Shown here: positions 1 through 11,300 of the stretch, in pieces
Layout of the letters: each line of letters begins with the position of its first letter
How positions within the stretch are numbered: position 1 is the stretch's first letter
NCBI RefSeq assembly: GCF_963676685.1
Contig: NC_092346.1
Location: 25,061,133-25,125,132 of the forward strand
Length of the DNA: 64,000 bases
Source of the DNA: Mytilus edulis
Taxonomy: Eukaryota; Mollusca; Bivalvia; Mytilida; Mytilidae
Direction of reading: 5' to 3'
Translations under genes and position numbers: made by a program
Notes under the pieces: model-generated
The model's database searches: none
Told to the model about the DNA's origin: nothing
Seen by the model: the letters and a program-made list of their open reading frames with translations, nothing else

Positions 1-239
1 AAAACCCATATCATTTAGATATATTAAGTTTGTAAAAATATGGGATCACCTTAATCAATACATATAGTGAATTCAAGCTTGCTTTTATGTTGTGTGAAAC
101 TGATGCATAAACATAAGGTAGCATATACCCAATGAAAATGTGTATCAACAAGTTAAAATCATTTGTTCTGGATGTTAACTAACTGATTTATTCTAGAACT
201 ATCTCCTATAAACTATTAAAAGTGTTGATTGAGTTACAC

Positions 240-399
240 AGCAGCAGTGGCGGATCCAAAGGGTGGGTTCCGGGGGTTGGAACCCCCCCTTTTTTTAGGC
301 CGATCAATGCATTTGAAGGGGAGCATATAGTTGGAACCCCCCCTTTACTCTGGGTTGGGAACCCCCCTTTTTAAAATGGCTGGATCCGCCACTGAGCAG
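240..399. mobile_element. Small non-autonomous TIR element, 150 bp
   Basis: The 14-bp ends CAGTGGCGGATCCA (245-258) and TGGATCCGCCACTG (381-394) are exact inverted repeats. They are flanked by the direct repeat AGCAG (240-244 and 395-399), a likely 5-bp target-site duplication. The interior is C/G-run rich and non-coding, so this is a MITE-like insertion. The CAG-type end resembles hAT-like ends, but the flanking repeat is 5 bp and not 8, so the superfamily is open. Confidence 0.7.
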
Positions 400-537
400 T
401 TACTGTATGCTGTTATGGAAATTTATGCTGATTTTTTATTCAAATTTTAAGTTTAAGAATTTACCCAATCTCCATCCAATAATAATAAAAATCTGCAAAA
501 GGGTTAACAATCCCATTAACAATCTTTAAAAAAGAAA

Positions 538-815
538 ATGCCTCAGATATATATATATATCAAGGCCATACCAAAGGGGTTCTTAAGTTTAAAAGCAATA
601 CAACTAAAAATCCCTCAGACATATATATTATCGAGGCCAAACCAAAAGTGGTTTTTAAGTTTAAAAGCACTAGAATTAAAAATGTGATATACCAAAGGGG
701 TTCTTAAGTTTAAAAGCACTGAAAACTAAAAATGCCTCAGACATATATATTATCAAGACCAAACCAAAAGGGGTTTTTAAGTTTAAAAGCACTAGAATTA
801 AAAATGTCTCAGATA
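538..815. repeat. Tandem repeat, about 75-bp unit, roughly 4 copies
   Basis: The block made of CCTCAGACATATATATTATC, a ggccaaacc stretch and TTTTTAAGTTTAAAAGCAC recurs about four times, with one shortened copy near 680. It lies upstream of the transaminase exon, presumably in an intron. Confidence 0.75.
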
Positions 816-955
816 TATGAATCATTTTAATAATATCTTCAGTCTTAAAGCTCTAAAGTTAATGTTGCATTTATTGTAGTGCTCGACCTGGTTTACATCT
901 TGTTCATCATTATTGGTTTTGTAAGTTGAAAAGTCAATGTCGATTTCTATTTCAG

Positions 956-1098
956 GTTATGTTATTTACCCTGGAAAAGTATTGAATGCAGACTGTTTTA
1001 GAATAGGAAGTATAGGACATATATACCCAGAGGACATGAAAGGATTGTTAGCTGCAATTAAACAAGTACTTCAAGAAATGAATATAAAAATGAAATAA
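956..1098 (+). CDS. 2-aminoethylphosphonate:pyruvate transaminase-like, terminal coding exon (partial gene)
   Basis: This is the last exon of a gene that begins left of the window. The acceptor is TTTCAG at 950-955. The exon starts with two bases that finish a split codon and runs 46 codons to TAA at 1096-1098. The peptide begins [20 protein letters not shown] and ends in an amphipathic helix ([18 protein letters not shown]). The YPGK and FRIG.IG motifs and the length to the C-terminus match the end of PhnW-type, PLP-dependent AEP transaminases, which convert 2-aminoethylphosphonate and pyruvate to phosphonoacetaldehyde and alanine. Molluscs are known to contain phosphonates. The catalytic lysine lies in exons outside the window. 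Related class V aminotransferases such as alanine-glyoxylate transaminase are the alternative, but the FRIG/YPGK pair favours PhnW. Confidence 0.75.
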
Positions 1099-1102
1099 TA
1101 AA
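1097..1102 (+). terminator. Possible polyadenylation signal AATAAA
   Basis: AATAAA overlaps the transaminase stop codon. In this AT-rich sequence such hexamers are common, so the call is weak. Confidence 0.3.
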
Positions 1103-1187
1103 AAAGGAAAAAAACTATTTGTTTGGTTAAACTAATATTTAATATAGAAAAATGTCATTCAGATTGGTGCATTCATACAAATTAGTG

Positions 1188-1290
1188 CAAATGAAATTGA
1201 GAAAGGAAATGGGGAATGTGTCAAAGAAACAACCGAACCAAAGAGCAGAAAACAGCTGAAGGCCTTTAATGGGTCTTCAATACAAAAAGT
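1188..1290 (+). repeat. Dispersed repeat family R1, fragment
   Basis: The stretch begins aaattgagaaaggaaatggg and continues with gaatgtgtcaaagaaac and a gggtcttcaatac segment. It is a diverged piece of the same unit seen in fuller form at 18624-19000 and 57551-57818. Confidence 0.7.
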
Positions 1291-1493
1291 TGGGGAGCAT
1301 ATTGTTTCACACCTGTCATTTATACGTCCCATTATGGGTATACAATTTAATTTTGGATGTAACACGTCTTCTGATTGGTCGACATTGTTTTGTTTATCAG
1401 CTCAGACATAATTTTGTCATGTGACCGTGATGTCATTAACGGTTTTTTTTTCATGGTTTACTCTGGTTTAAAATGAAATTTAGAATTAAAATT

Positions 1494-1645
1494 ATAAGAA
1501 ATGACTGCAATATTTTTATGTCTATTGAAATATCATAAAAAATGTGCACACTTTAAAATGACCAGCTATGCGGGTTATTCAGTGTGCACCACATTTTTTA
1601 TGTTATTTTTTCATAGACAGAAAAAATATTAGTCATTCTTTAAAT
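1494..1645. mobile_element. Near-palindromic foldback element, about 150 bp
   Basis: The left arm (1494-1551, including ATAAAAAATGTGCACAC) is matched in inverse by the right arm (about 1578-1645, including GTGTGCACCACATTTTTTAT). Small indels separate the arms and a spacer of roughly 30 bp lies between them. It looks like a decayed MITE in the gap between the two convergent genes. Confidence 0.6.
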
Positions 1646-2654
1646 ACATGTAGCTATACCAGATAACTCCTATAGTTTGAATGCTAGGAAATTTTCACTA
1701 TGCTGGCTGTTTGTACATTTATTGAAGGTGTGCTTTTTATCAGGGTTTTGATTTTTATTGATATTTGCTCTTTTGTGCAAAATTGTACATGGAATGTGTG
1801 GGCATCACTTTGTCTAGTTTTTCAAAGGGTTCCAAAAAAGGTCTAACTAATAAAATAAAATTGTTGAAAATTACTTGTGATAATTATCTAGCCTTCCTGA
1901 GAACAGGAGTCGAAAAAAACAACAAGGAGAGTATCTTTAATATGCATGATCTGCAATCATTGTCACAAAAAAACTTACAACTAAGATTGGTCGTAAGTCT
2001 ACTAAATTGTTCATGACTGACGATCAATCTTAATCATAAGTCATTTTGTGAAATAGATTACAGATCGATCATGTGTATTGAAGATAATGTCCTTGTTTTT
2101 ATAATCCAATAGAAATTTTGGTATGTTTTATGTATATGAGTTGAGCAAAGGTTTCTTAAAACTTCTAGTTTCAGTTTCAAGAAGTAAAATAAAGATATCT
2201 GTGCTTCATTGTTGGAGTTGATGGTTGTAGGAATGCGACTTTGTCTGTTCTATCCCTATTAGCATCAGGCCACAGCAATATGGTAATGGCCTTTGTCCAA
2301 AACACATCCAGTCTCCGATATAATTTGTAGTTATATTCTCTTCACCCTGCTATGTCATCAGTTTGATTTGACTATTTTTACAGGAGTTATGGGACTTTGC
2401 ATTTTTTTTTTAGTATTGAAGGTCAATCACCTTGTGAATGCAACTCCACAGTGACTATTTGACAGAAAGCTCTTATACTTGGTAGGATTGTTTGTCATCA
2501 CGTGTTGCTGACCATATTATACTGTTGTTTTTATTTGACTATTGTGATGCAACATTTCCCATATTTTGACTACTGTGAATTCAGAAATTATTGCGTGAAT
2601 TCAATAGTGATTTTGTCTTTTTAGACTAAAAGCAATTTTAATTTTTGCTATATT
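1646..2654. other. Intergenic, no feature seen
   Basis: AT-rich sequence with only short chance reading frames and no recognisable exon or repeat. Confidence 0.6.
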
Positions 2655-3140
2655 GAGAAAAATTCTGTTTTATTTATATAAAAAATTCTACACACGAATT
2701 TCATGGACATTGGTGAAAGCCTTTTTGAGTTATTGTCCGAAGTGTTGAAAATCCCCCTTTTTTTATGAATAAAGCCCCATAAATCCAAAACTTAAAATCT
2801 GAAATTTATAAAAATTGAAAGGGAGCTTACATCAATAGATATAAACAATTCACCAAAGTTTCATGGACATTGGTGTAAGCCTTTTTGAGTTATTGACCGA
2901 AGTGTTGAAAATCCCCCCTTTTTTTTGAATAAAGCCCCAAAAATCCAAAACTTAAAATCTGAAATTAAAAAAAAACGAAAGGGAGCTTACATCAATAGAT
3001 ATAAACAATTCACTTAAGTTTCATGGAAATTGGTGAAAGTGTTTTTGAGTTATTGTCCGAAGTGTGGACGACGGACGGACGGACAAACGGACAACGGTAT
3101 ACCATAATACGGCCCGTCTAAAAGACGCCGGGCGTATAAA
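2655..3140 (+). repeat. Dispersed repeat with about 175-bp internal direct copies and GGAC tail (family C)
   Basis: The phrase tttcatggacattggtg followed by gagttattgtccgaagtgt recurs at about 2698, 2860 and 3020. The last copy runs into an (ACGG)n-like tail, then a short inverted repeat built on cggcccgtctaaaagacgcc. The modular build of internal dimer, GGAC run and terminal hairpin is shared with the repeat at 51355-51815. Confidence 0.7.
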
Positions 3141-5104
3141 AACCAAGTCAATTTATTAAAACTTGTATGGTTTATAGTCTGTAATCCATCTCATTGATGT
3201 GTACCCCAAATCTCCTTTAAGTCAAATTGATCACTGTCTGGCCATATATTCAACATCAAAAAGTATGAAAACCTATAAAGTTTTATTATAAACATATATG
3301 GTTTTTGTACAAGTACAACCAGCATACTTAGTACTGCTAAAATTAAAAATTACATAAAATTATTTAAAATATATATATAATATCTAAAGCAATGAGTGAA
3401 ATAATTTTATTTATAAAACCCAAAGTTGCACAGATAAAAAAGTTGCATATAACAAAATGCAAATTGCACAATTGCACTGTAAAAAAGTGTTTAATGCCAA
3501 GTTATGTAACACATTGTGTGCATATATCCTTTAATTTAATGTACCCTGAATAGAAAATGGCAGCATAGTGAATGTATAATGTATGGTATGTTACAAAATA
3601 TGGGTAAAAAATACCACTTACAGTAATAGATTGGATGTGTCAGAACCACTTTTCACCAGGAACTCCCAAATTTAAAACTTAAAAAGCAATAAGGATGTAT
3701 CAATTTATGATAGAAAACAGTATATCTCTTTAATATAAAAATACATGTTATGTAATAAGAAACAACCTTTATCTTATTTTTATTCTCATTCATATGAAAA
3801 AAGTTAACAAAAACAAAATAGATTTTAAAATATAAAGGCAAGTGAAAAAATAAATAAATACAGAATGCATGTACAAAAGTTATAAGCTAAATCATGTAAA
3901 TCAATTATTTTGTAAGTGGTTTACTAGATAATCTATTTACAAAAGATTTACAATGTTCAGAATGCACACCATTTAATCCATATACTGGTACGAGGACCTT
4001 TTTGATAACTACTTTTTTCATCATGGGACGATTCGTGGCACTATATACACATTTTTTTTTATATTTACACAGATTTTCATTCTACTCTATAGGCTTTTGT
4101 TTACACAAGGGGAAAAAAGGTTTGGTCATACATGTGCCATAATTAGTCCAATCTTAAAGTAGCAAAATAGCTTTTCTGAAGCTTGAAGTACTATTGTTGG
4201 TGTCAAAAGAAGGAACATGACCTGCCAGCAGGGTATCCATGGTCTATTTTCATTACCCAAAAGGTGTATCAACCATGGGAACAATAGATGGTAGTTTTGA
4301 CTTCATAAAATTTGCATATATTCACTATTTCAAAAAGAAGATTCCAGTTTATTTTTTTAAAGAGATAAAACAATGAGTGAAATAGTGTAGACAACAACCC
4401 ATCAATAAAAGCTATTAAAAAGTATACATTATACATGCTAAGTCCCATTTGTTATACCAGTATTATAGGTCCCTTTAAAAGATTTTAAAACCATCTTCTA
4501 TAGATCTATCATTACTGATTCAATTTGTAACTGTCAATCATCAAATTAACCAGTGTTCTTTGTCTCTTTAAAAGATTTTTTAACTGTTTATAGACTTTTT
4601 AACTTATTCAATTTGTAACCGTCAATCATCAAGTAACATGGTTGTATTTTATGTACGTCTGTCACTGTCCATCACCTAGATGTACATGCCCATCATCATA
4701 ATGTGTCTTGCTTAATTGACTTTTGATGTGTTTGATTTATACTAAAGCACTGGAATAAGAACTTGTGTGACTGCAAGCTATATAATTATCAATTTCAGAA
4801 TGGAAAAAGGTCCATCTTGTTCCCAACTTGATGTAACAGGCTGATAAATTTAAAAAAAAATTAAAGTTTGACCTTTAACTTTAAGTAACAGATAAACAAT
4901 TATAGAAGACCAATTATGGATTCAAATTAGATTCAACATTTAATTGTGGATGTCAATATTAGGGCTTTATAATTTCCCACACTTTCAATTTAGCAGATAT
5001 ACAAAGATTATATAGGCTATCAAAATGTTTAACCTTGAGGGAAGTCCTCTACAAAAACAAAAACAATATCACATTCTTAGTTTTGGCTTCTATGATCTCT
5101 GAAA
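3141..5104. other. Intergenic, AT-rich, no gene seen
   Basis: No coding exon is supported on either strand. Its right end probably includes 3' untranslated sequence of the phosphate-transporter gene. Confidence 0.55.
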
Positions 5105-5110
5105 TTTATT
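5105..5110 (-). terminator. Candidate polyadenylation signal of the SLC34 gene
   Basis: AATAAA on the minus strand, about 230 bases past the stop codon at 5340-5342. Plausible in position, but AATAAA-like hexamers are frequent here. Confidence 0.35.
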
Positions 5111-5339
5111 AAATGCATTATGGATTGGTCACATTCACCTTTTTGCACAGGTCTTAAATTAGAGTCTAATATATCTACACAAATGTTCATAGAATTTGTC
5201 AGTTCTCTTGTAAAGTTTTTAGTTTTGTAGGTTGACAAGATGTTATTTCAAACTTGGCCTAATCTCAAACCTGAGACAGGGCAAAAATGTCTAAAATTCA
5301 TGCATTGATGAGGGATATTTCTTTAAGATGTTTGTTATG

Positions 5340-8300
5340 TTACAGTCTTGTATTGTCTGAACGTGTTGGTATTCCATTTTGTAGATTGGCGTCAAATGAT
5401 ACTTCCTCATCTTCATATTTATTATTGCAGCTTTTGCAACAGGTAAATTGTCCACAAATAGTTCTGTCTATTGGTTCCAAGGAACGACAACACACAGGAA
5501 GAAATTTCCAGTTCTGCAGTGTCTTAGGCAGACATGATTGTTTTTTATGCTGAATTACTTTTATTACACCCACAAATATAACAAGAAGAGCTATTGGTAG
5601 CAGCACTGCCAATACCACATACCAACCTGCTATGGATAGAGCAAACACACCAGCAGGTAACAGGCCAAACATGGCGATTAAGTAAACCAGAGCAAACCAT
5701 CTATACTTGGATGTTACCATACCCAAATGTTTGGCCATTGGAATTGGAAATCGCATGAATGTTAGTGGGTAAAAAATGAGAATTCCTGATAAATTGAAGA
5801 AAAGATGGCACATTGATACTTGTAAAGGTAGTCTAATATCATCTGTTGCCAAGGCTGCAAGAATGGAAGTTGTTGTTGTTCCAATGTTTGACCCTAATGT
5901 CAGTGGGTACATTCTTTCCAAACTTACTACTCCCACTCCAACAAGTGGGGTCAAAGTTGATGTAAAGATAGAACTCGATTGGACCAAGAATGTCAGTCCT
6001 GTACCAACCAGGATAGCTATGTACCCTGTGAAGTAGGACCATCTTCCTGGAAATTCATAGTTGATGAATTTTCTGATGGCTTTACGGATATTTCCTCTCA
6101 AAACTGAATTCATAGTTTTGACAATTCCTAGTAAGCAGACACACAGCATAACTAAGGCACCAACAAGAATTATAGCACCAATTTCATGATCATTCAGTCC
6201 AGAGTGTTTGAAAGCAAATTCACCTAAAAATAGAATACAAATTTTAAAACTTTTTTTTAAATTTACACTTAGGATGTGCAAAATATAATGTAATACATTT
6301 TTTTTTTAGTTTTTTTCTTTTTATTTTCAAATAATGGACCATGCTGAAATGTAAATAATTTTATATAATCAACTAAAATGACAAAAGGTTGTGCTGGAAG
6401 GAAATTTCTATTTAAAATATCTGTCCTTTTATAATATTACAAAATTTGCTTTAACTGGTAGAGGTGTAAAACATCTAAATTAAAATGATGCATGTATGAG
6501 CAGCAAAATACTCTGGACTCTTAAAATTATTCAATGCATTTTATAATATCCCCCTCAGTAAAATTACGCAGTATTATTGCTATAAATACTTACATTTTTC
6601 TACACACACTTTGACCTTTTCCATGCCCCATTCTGTTTTATTCACCTCCACCACAGAAGCCTTAATTGTTTCATTGACCGTCACGAGTGATGATACATTC
6701 TGCATTACTGTGTCTTTAACACAACAGTCTTTCAATAAAGTTTTCACATCTTCACCTTTGGCAACATTTGTGATCTGCTTTGAGTCAAGCTGCAATTGAA
6801 ATCGGTTTTGATTTAAAAATACAGATCGCTTAAAAATACTATTGAAAGTCTTATGATCAATTCAACCAGATTGTATTCTGGTCAATGGATTGGTGATATA
6901 CATGTACCAACAATGATAAGTTAATATTTTACCGTAGTGATTTTTACTGTGTATTATGTTGATAAGTGGATTTAATTAGTTACAAGCATTAATTTTATCT
7001 TTATTGGTGATATACATGTACCAACAATGATAAGTTAATATTTTACCGGTAGTGATTTTTACTGTGTATTATGTTGATAAGTGGATTTAATTAGTTACAA
7101 GCATTAATTTTATCTTTATTTTTATTTTTATTGTGTATTCCTAAATTTACCCTTTCTTATTCCACTGATTTAGATTAAAAGAGGGACTTATGAGAAATTA
7201 GAAAAATGGTTTATTTGCTTGTTCCAAGTCAGAATTCTCTTCAATTGCTATGTTCACTTTTATTTAAATGAATATGTCAATGCTGAAATTGGTTGGAATT
7301 TTTTTAACCTCACCAATTTAGTGCTTGACTTACTGTTTAGACACTGATCTTATCTGATCTATAGTTGAAGACAGTATATTGACCTAGTATGAGTTTTGCT
7401 CATTGTTGAAGGCCATGTGGTGACTTCTATGTCATTTGATCTCCTAAGTGTGGAGAGTTAATGATGTCTCATTGTCAATCATACCACATCTTCTTAATTT
7501 TTTGTTACTATATATATGTCTTTTTTAGCTCACCTGACCTGAAAGGTCAAGTGAGCTTTTCTCATCACTTGGCGTCCGTCGTCCGGCGTCCGTCGTCCGT
7601 CGTCCGTAAACTTTTACAAAAATCTTCTCCTCTGAAACTACTGGGCCAAATTCTACCAAACTTGGCCACAATCATCCTTGGGATATCTAGTTTTAAAAAT
7701 GTGTGGCGTGACCCGTCAAACCATCCAAGATGGCCGCCATGGCTAAAAATAGAACATAGGGGTAAAATGCAGTTTTAGGCTTATAACTCAAAAACCAAAG
7801 CATTTAGAGCAAATCTGACAGGGTTAAAATTGTTTATCAGGTGAAGATCTATCTGTCCTGAAATTTTCAGACGAATCGGATAACCTGTTGTTTGGTTGCT
7901 GCCCCTGAAATGGTTTTTTTAAGGAAATTTTGCAGTTTTTGGTTATTATCTTGAATACTATTATAGATAGAGATAAACTGTAAACAGCAATAATGTTCAG
8001 CAGAGTAAGACCTACAAATAAGTCAACATGACCAAAATTGCCAGTCGACCCCTTAAGGAGTTATTGCCCTTTATAGTCAATTTTTAACAACTTTTCATCA
8101 TTTTTTGTAACTTTTCTAAAAATCTTCTTCTCTAAAACTACTTTGCCAAATTTAATCAAACTTGGTGACAATTATCATTGTGGTTTATAGTTTAAAAAAT
8201 GTGTCCGATGACCCAGCCTACCAAACAAAATGGCCGACATGGCTAAAATTAGAACATAGTGGTAAAATGCAGTTTTTGCTTTATATCTTTGAAACCAAGA

Positions 8301-11300
8301 CATTTAGGGCAAATCTTTCAAGATTTTTATGTCCATCAGAATAAGATATATCCCCTCACAAATTTTCAGTTGAATCGTACAACCTGTTGTTGGGTTGCTG
8401 CCCTTAAATTGGTTATTTTAAGAAAATTTTGCAGTTTTTGGTTATTATCTTGAATACTATTATAGATAGAGATAAACTGTAAACAGCAATAATGTTCAGC
8501 AAAGTAAGATCTACAAATAAGTCAGCATGATCAAAATTGTTAGAGGACCCCCTAAGGAGTTATTGCCCTTTAGAGTCAATATTAAACAACTTTTCCTCAT
8601 TTTTGTAACTTGTATAAAAATCTTTTCTAAAACTACTTGGCCAAATTTAACCAAACTTGGCCACAATCATAATACTAGGGTATCTATTTTTAAAAAGAGT
8701 GTCTAATGACCCTGCCTACCAACAAAGATGGCCGACATCCGTAAACACATTAACAGGTGAGCGACACAGGCTCTTGAGAGCCTCTAGTTTTTTGCTGTTG
8801 GATTGTTGCCTCATTGATATACATTGTATATGCATTATAATAATATTGTGTTAGTAAATAGTTTGGGAACACACAATGAAAGCTTGGTAATCATTTTCTG
8901 GAGTCCTCACTATTATGAGCAGATTAGTAAATGGTTTTGGTGACAAAACGTGAAAACTTAGTTAACATTTCTAGTGACATACTATTATAATCAGGTTGAT
9001 AAATGGTTTAGTTTCATAACAAGAAAGCTTTGTAAACCTTCTGGTGGCATACTATTGATCCAGTTAGTAAATAGTTTGGTGACAAAACATGAAAGCTCAG
9101 AAAACATATCTGGTGACATACTTACTATTATGATGAGGTTGGTAAATGGTTTGGTGATTTTTTTCAGAAATTCTTGCTTTTCAAAATCTTGATTCAAGTT
9201 GATAGAATTTACTATTTTCTCACTGAGTATATATAGATAACCTGAAAAGAGCATTTATGTGTTACATATTTGTTTTTCATTCATTTTTTGTACATAAATT
9301 AGGCCATTCATTTTCTCGTTTAAGTAGTTTTTATAGCTGATTATGCGTTATGGGCTTTGCTCATTATTGAAGGCCATACAGTGACCTAAAGTTGTTAAGT
9401 TATGTGTCATTTTGGTCTCTTGTGGAGAGTTGTCTATTTGGCAATTATACCACATCTTCTTTTTCATATTCTGTGGTGATTTCATTGCTTTAAATTTTAA
9501 AACTGGACAAGCTGTTACAAATGACAAAATACAAATAAAGTTTGATATTGACAATTATCAATTGCATTTTTTAAAAGTTACTTCTTTGGTCCTTGGTTTA
9601 CTGATTTGAAAATAGTATTATAAGTTATTTTTGTGCAATTAGTTGAGAACTGCCAACGCTTTTAAAATTGTGATGACAAAATTGAGGTCAAGGTCGATAT
9701 TGGCAACTCTCACTTTTGCCATGTAGGAGTAATGGCCCTTGATTACTTTAACAAATGTAATAAAATTATGATTTGATGTCATTAAGATAGCCTCTTGCTT
9801 TTCTTTTAAGTAATATTTTATATCTCTTAGACTTATCAATGCCCTTAGGAATATTGATAAAATTGAGAATGGAAATGGGGAATGTGTCAGAGACAAAAAC
9901 CCGACCAAAGAGAATAAAACAGCCCAAGGCATTTTTGAAATTATATTCATATTTTTCTATCAGTATTGACATCTAAGGTGAAAAGGTAAAATAATTACAT
10001 AGAATTTACCTGTTATTACTTCTATAGGTAAAAGTATGATAACTGTTAACCAGTTGAACATATCATGGACTGTTGCTCCAGCAAAGGCTCTTCGAAAGTC
10101 ATCTTTATTTGCTATCTGTCCCATGGAAACAATAGTATTGGTAACAGAAGTTCCAATATTGGCACCCATCACTATAGGGATAGCTGTCTTGACATCCAAA
10201 ACTAAAAAATAATTTAAATTAAGTAAAAATAATTAAAACAGTACTGGAAAGAAAAGATATATGGGGTATCCATCCATTACACAAAATCAGTATATGCATA
10301 GCAAAAATAAGCAAAGGAACAGTGCATCTATTGCTGTTCTTCATCTTAAAGTATCAGTGAGACTTTCTAGATAGAGCAAAAAACTCTCACATCACTGCAA
10401 GTTAAAGACGCCCCTATCCCCAAGTGGAATTCTTTGAAAAATAATTCAAGTCGACTTTGTACAATGTAAAACCACCAACTTGGGGTCATGACAGAATTTT
10501 AAGGCTAAATTAATTATTATTTATAAATGAAATATCTTATGATTTCAATTCTTTAACACATGTTCAATTAACATTAATGATGGTTAAGAATAAATGAGCA
10601 AATTATTTGTGTACATACGTTGTCCCCCAACCATGCCAACAACAATAGAAGTCGAGGTAGAAGAACTCTGTACTAGAACTGTAGCCAGGACACCAATCAT
10701 TACTCCTGCCACCGGATTCGATAGAATTTCATTCTTTCTGAAGATTTCTCCTGCAGACTTACCTAAAAAAAAGTTTTGCATGTTAAGTTTAAGTTACTGT
10801 TGTTTGCTGAATGTCCAGTGACAAATATTTCATGAATATCATGAATATATCAAGGACAAGTTTTGGCTGCTTTGAAAATGGAACTCTACAGTGTACCCTG
10901 TAAAATCTTATGATTTTCTTATTAAAAAAATAAAAAAAAAAATTATTTGTATACAAAAAGGAAGAAAAGACAAAAAAATCGAAATGTTAACTTGTTTCAC
11001 ATGTTATACTTGATTCAATGAATGTTTTTGCCTCTGAAATTTCAAGCTTTTAGAAAACATATGTAGATATCTTTTTGTTTTTGTGGTTTTGTGGTGCTGT
11101 CACATTGATTAATATATTGCCCTCCCCCTTTATTTTAACATAACTAATGTATCTATCTGCAGACTGCTTGTTCTATCTTTAAGAAACCGATAGCTACTTT
11201 AGTAACTTACCTCCAACCAACTTGAATCCATCACTAAGGAAAGTGAGAGAACAAATAAAGAAATACAGGAAGGCAAGAAACATTATAATCCTTGTAATAA

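Noticed and set aside
860-925. Possible small exon between ttgtag and gtaagt upstream of the transaminase exon
   Set aside because: Its translation does not match the expected transaminase segment before YVIYPGK in any frame.
5287-6036. Plus-strand frames opposite the last SLC34 exon
   Set aside because: Shadows of the minus-strand transporter exon.
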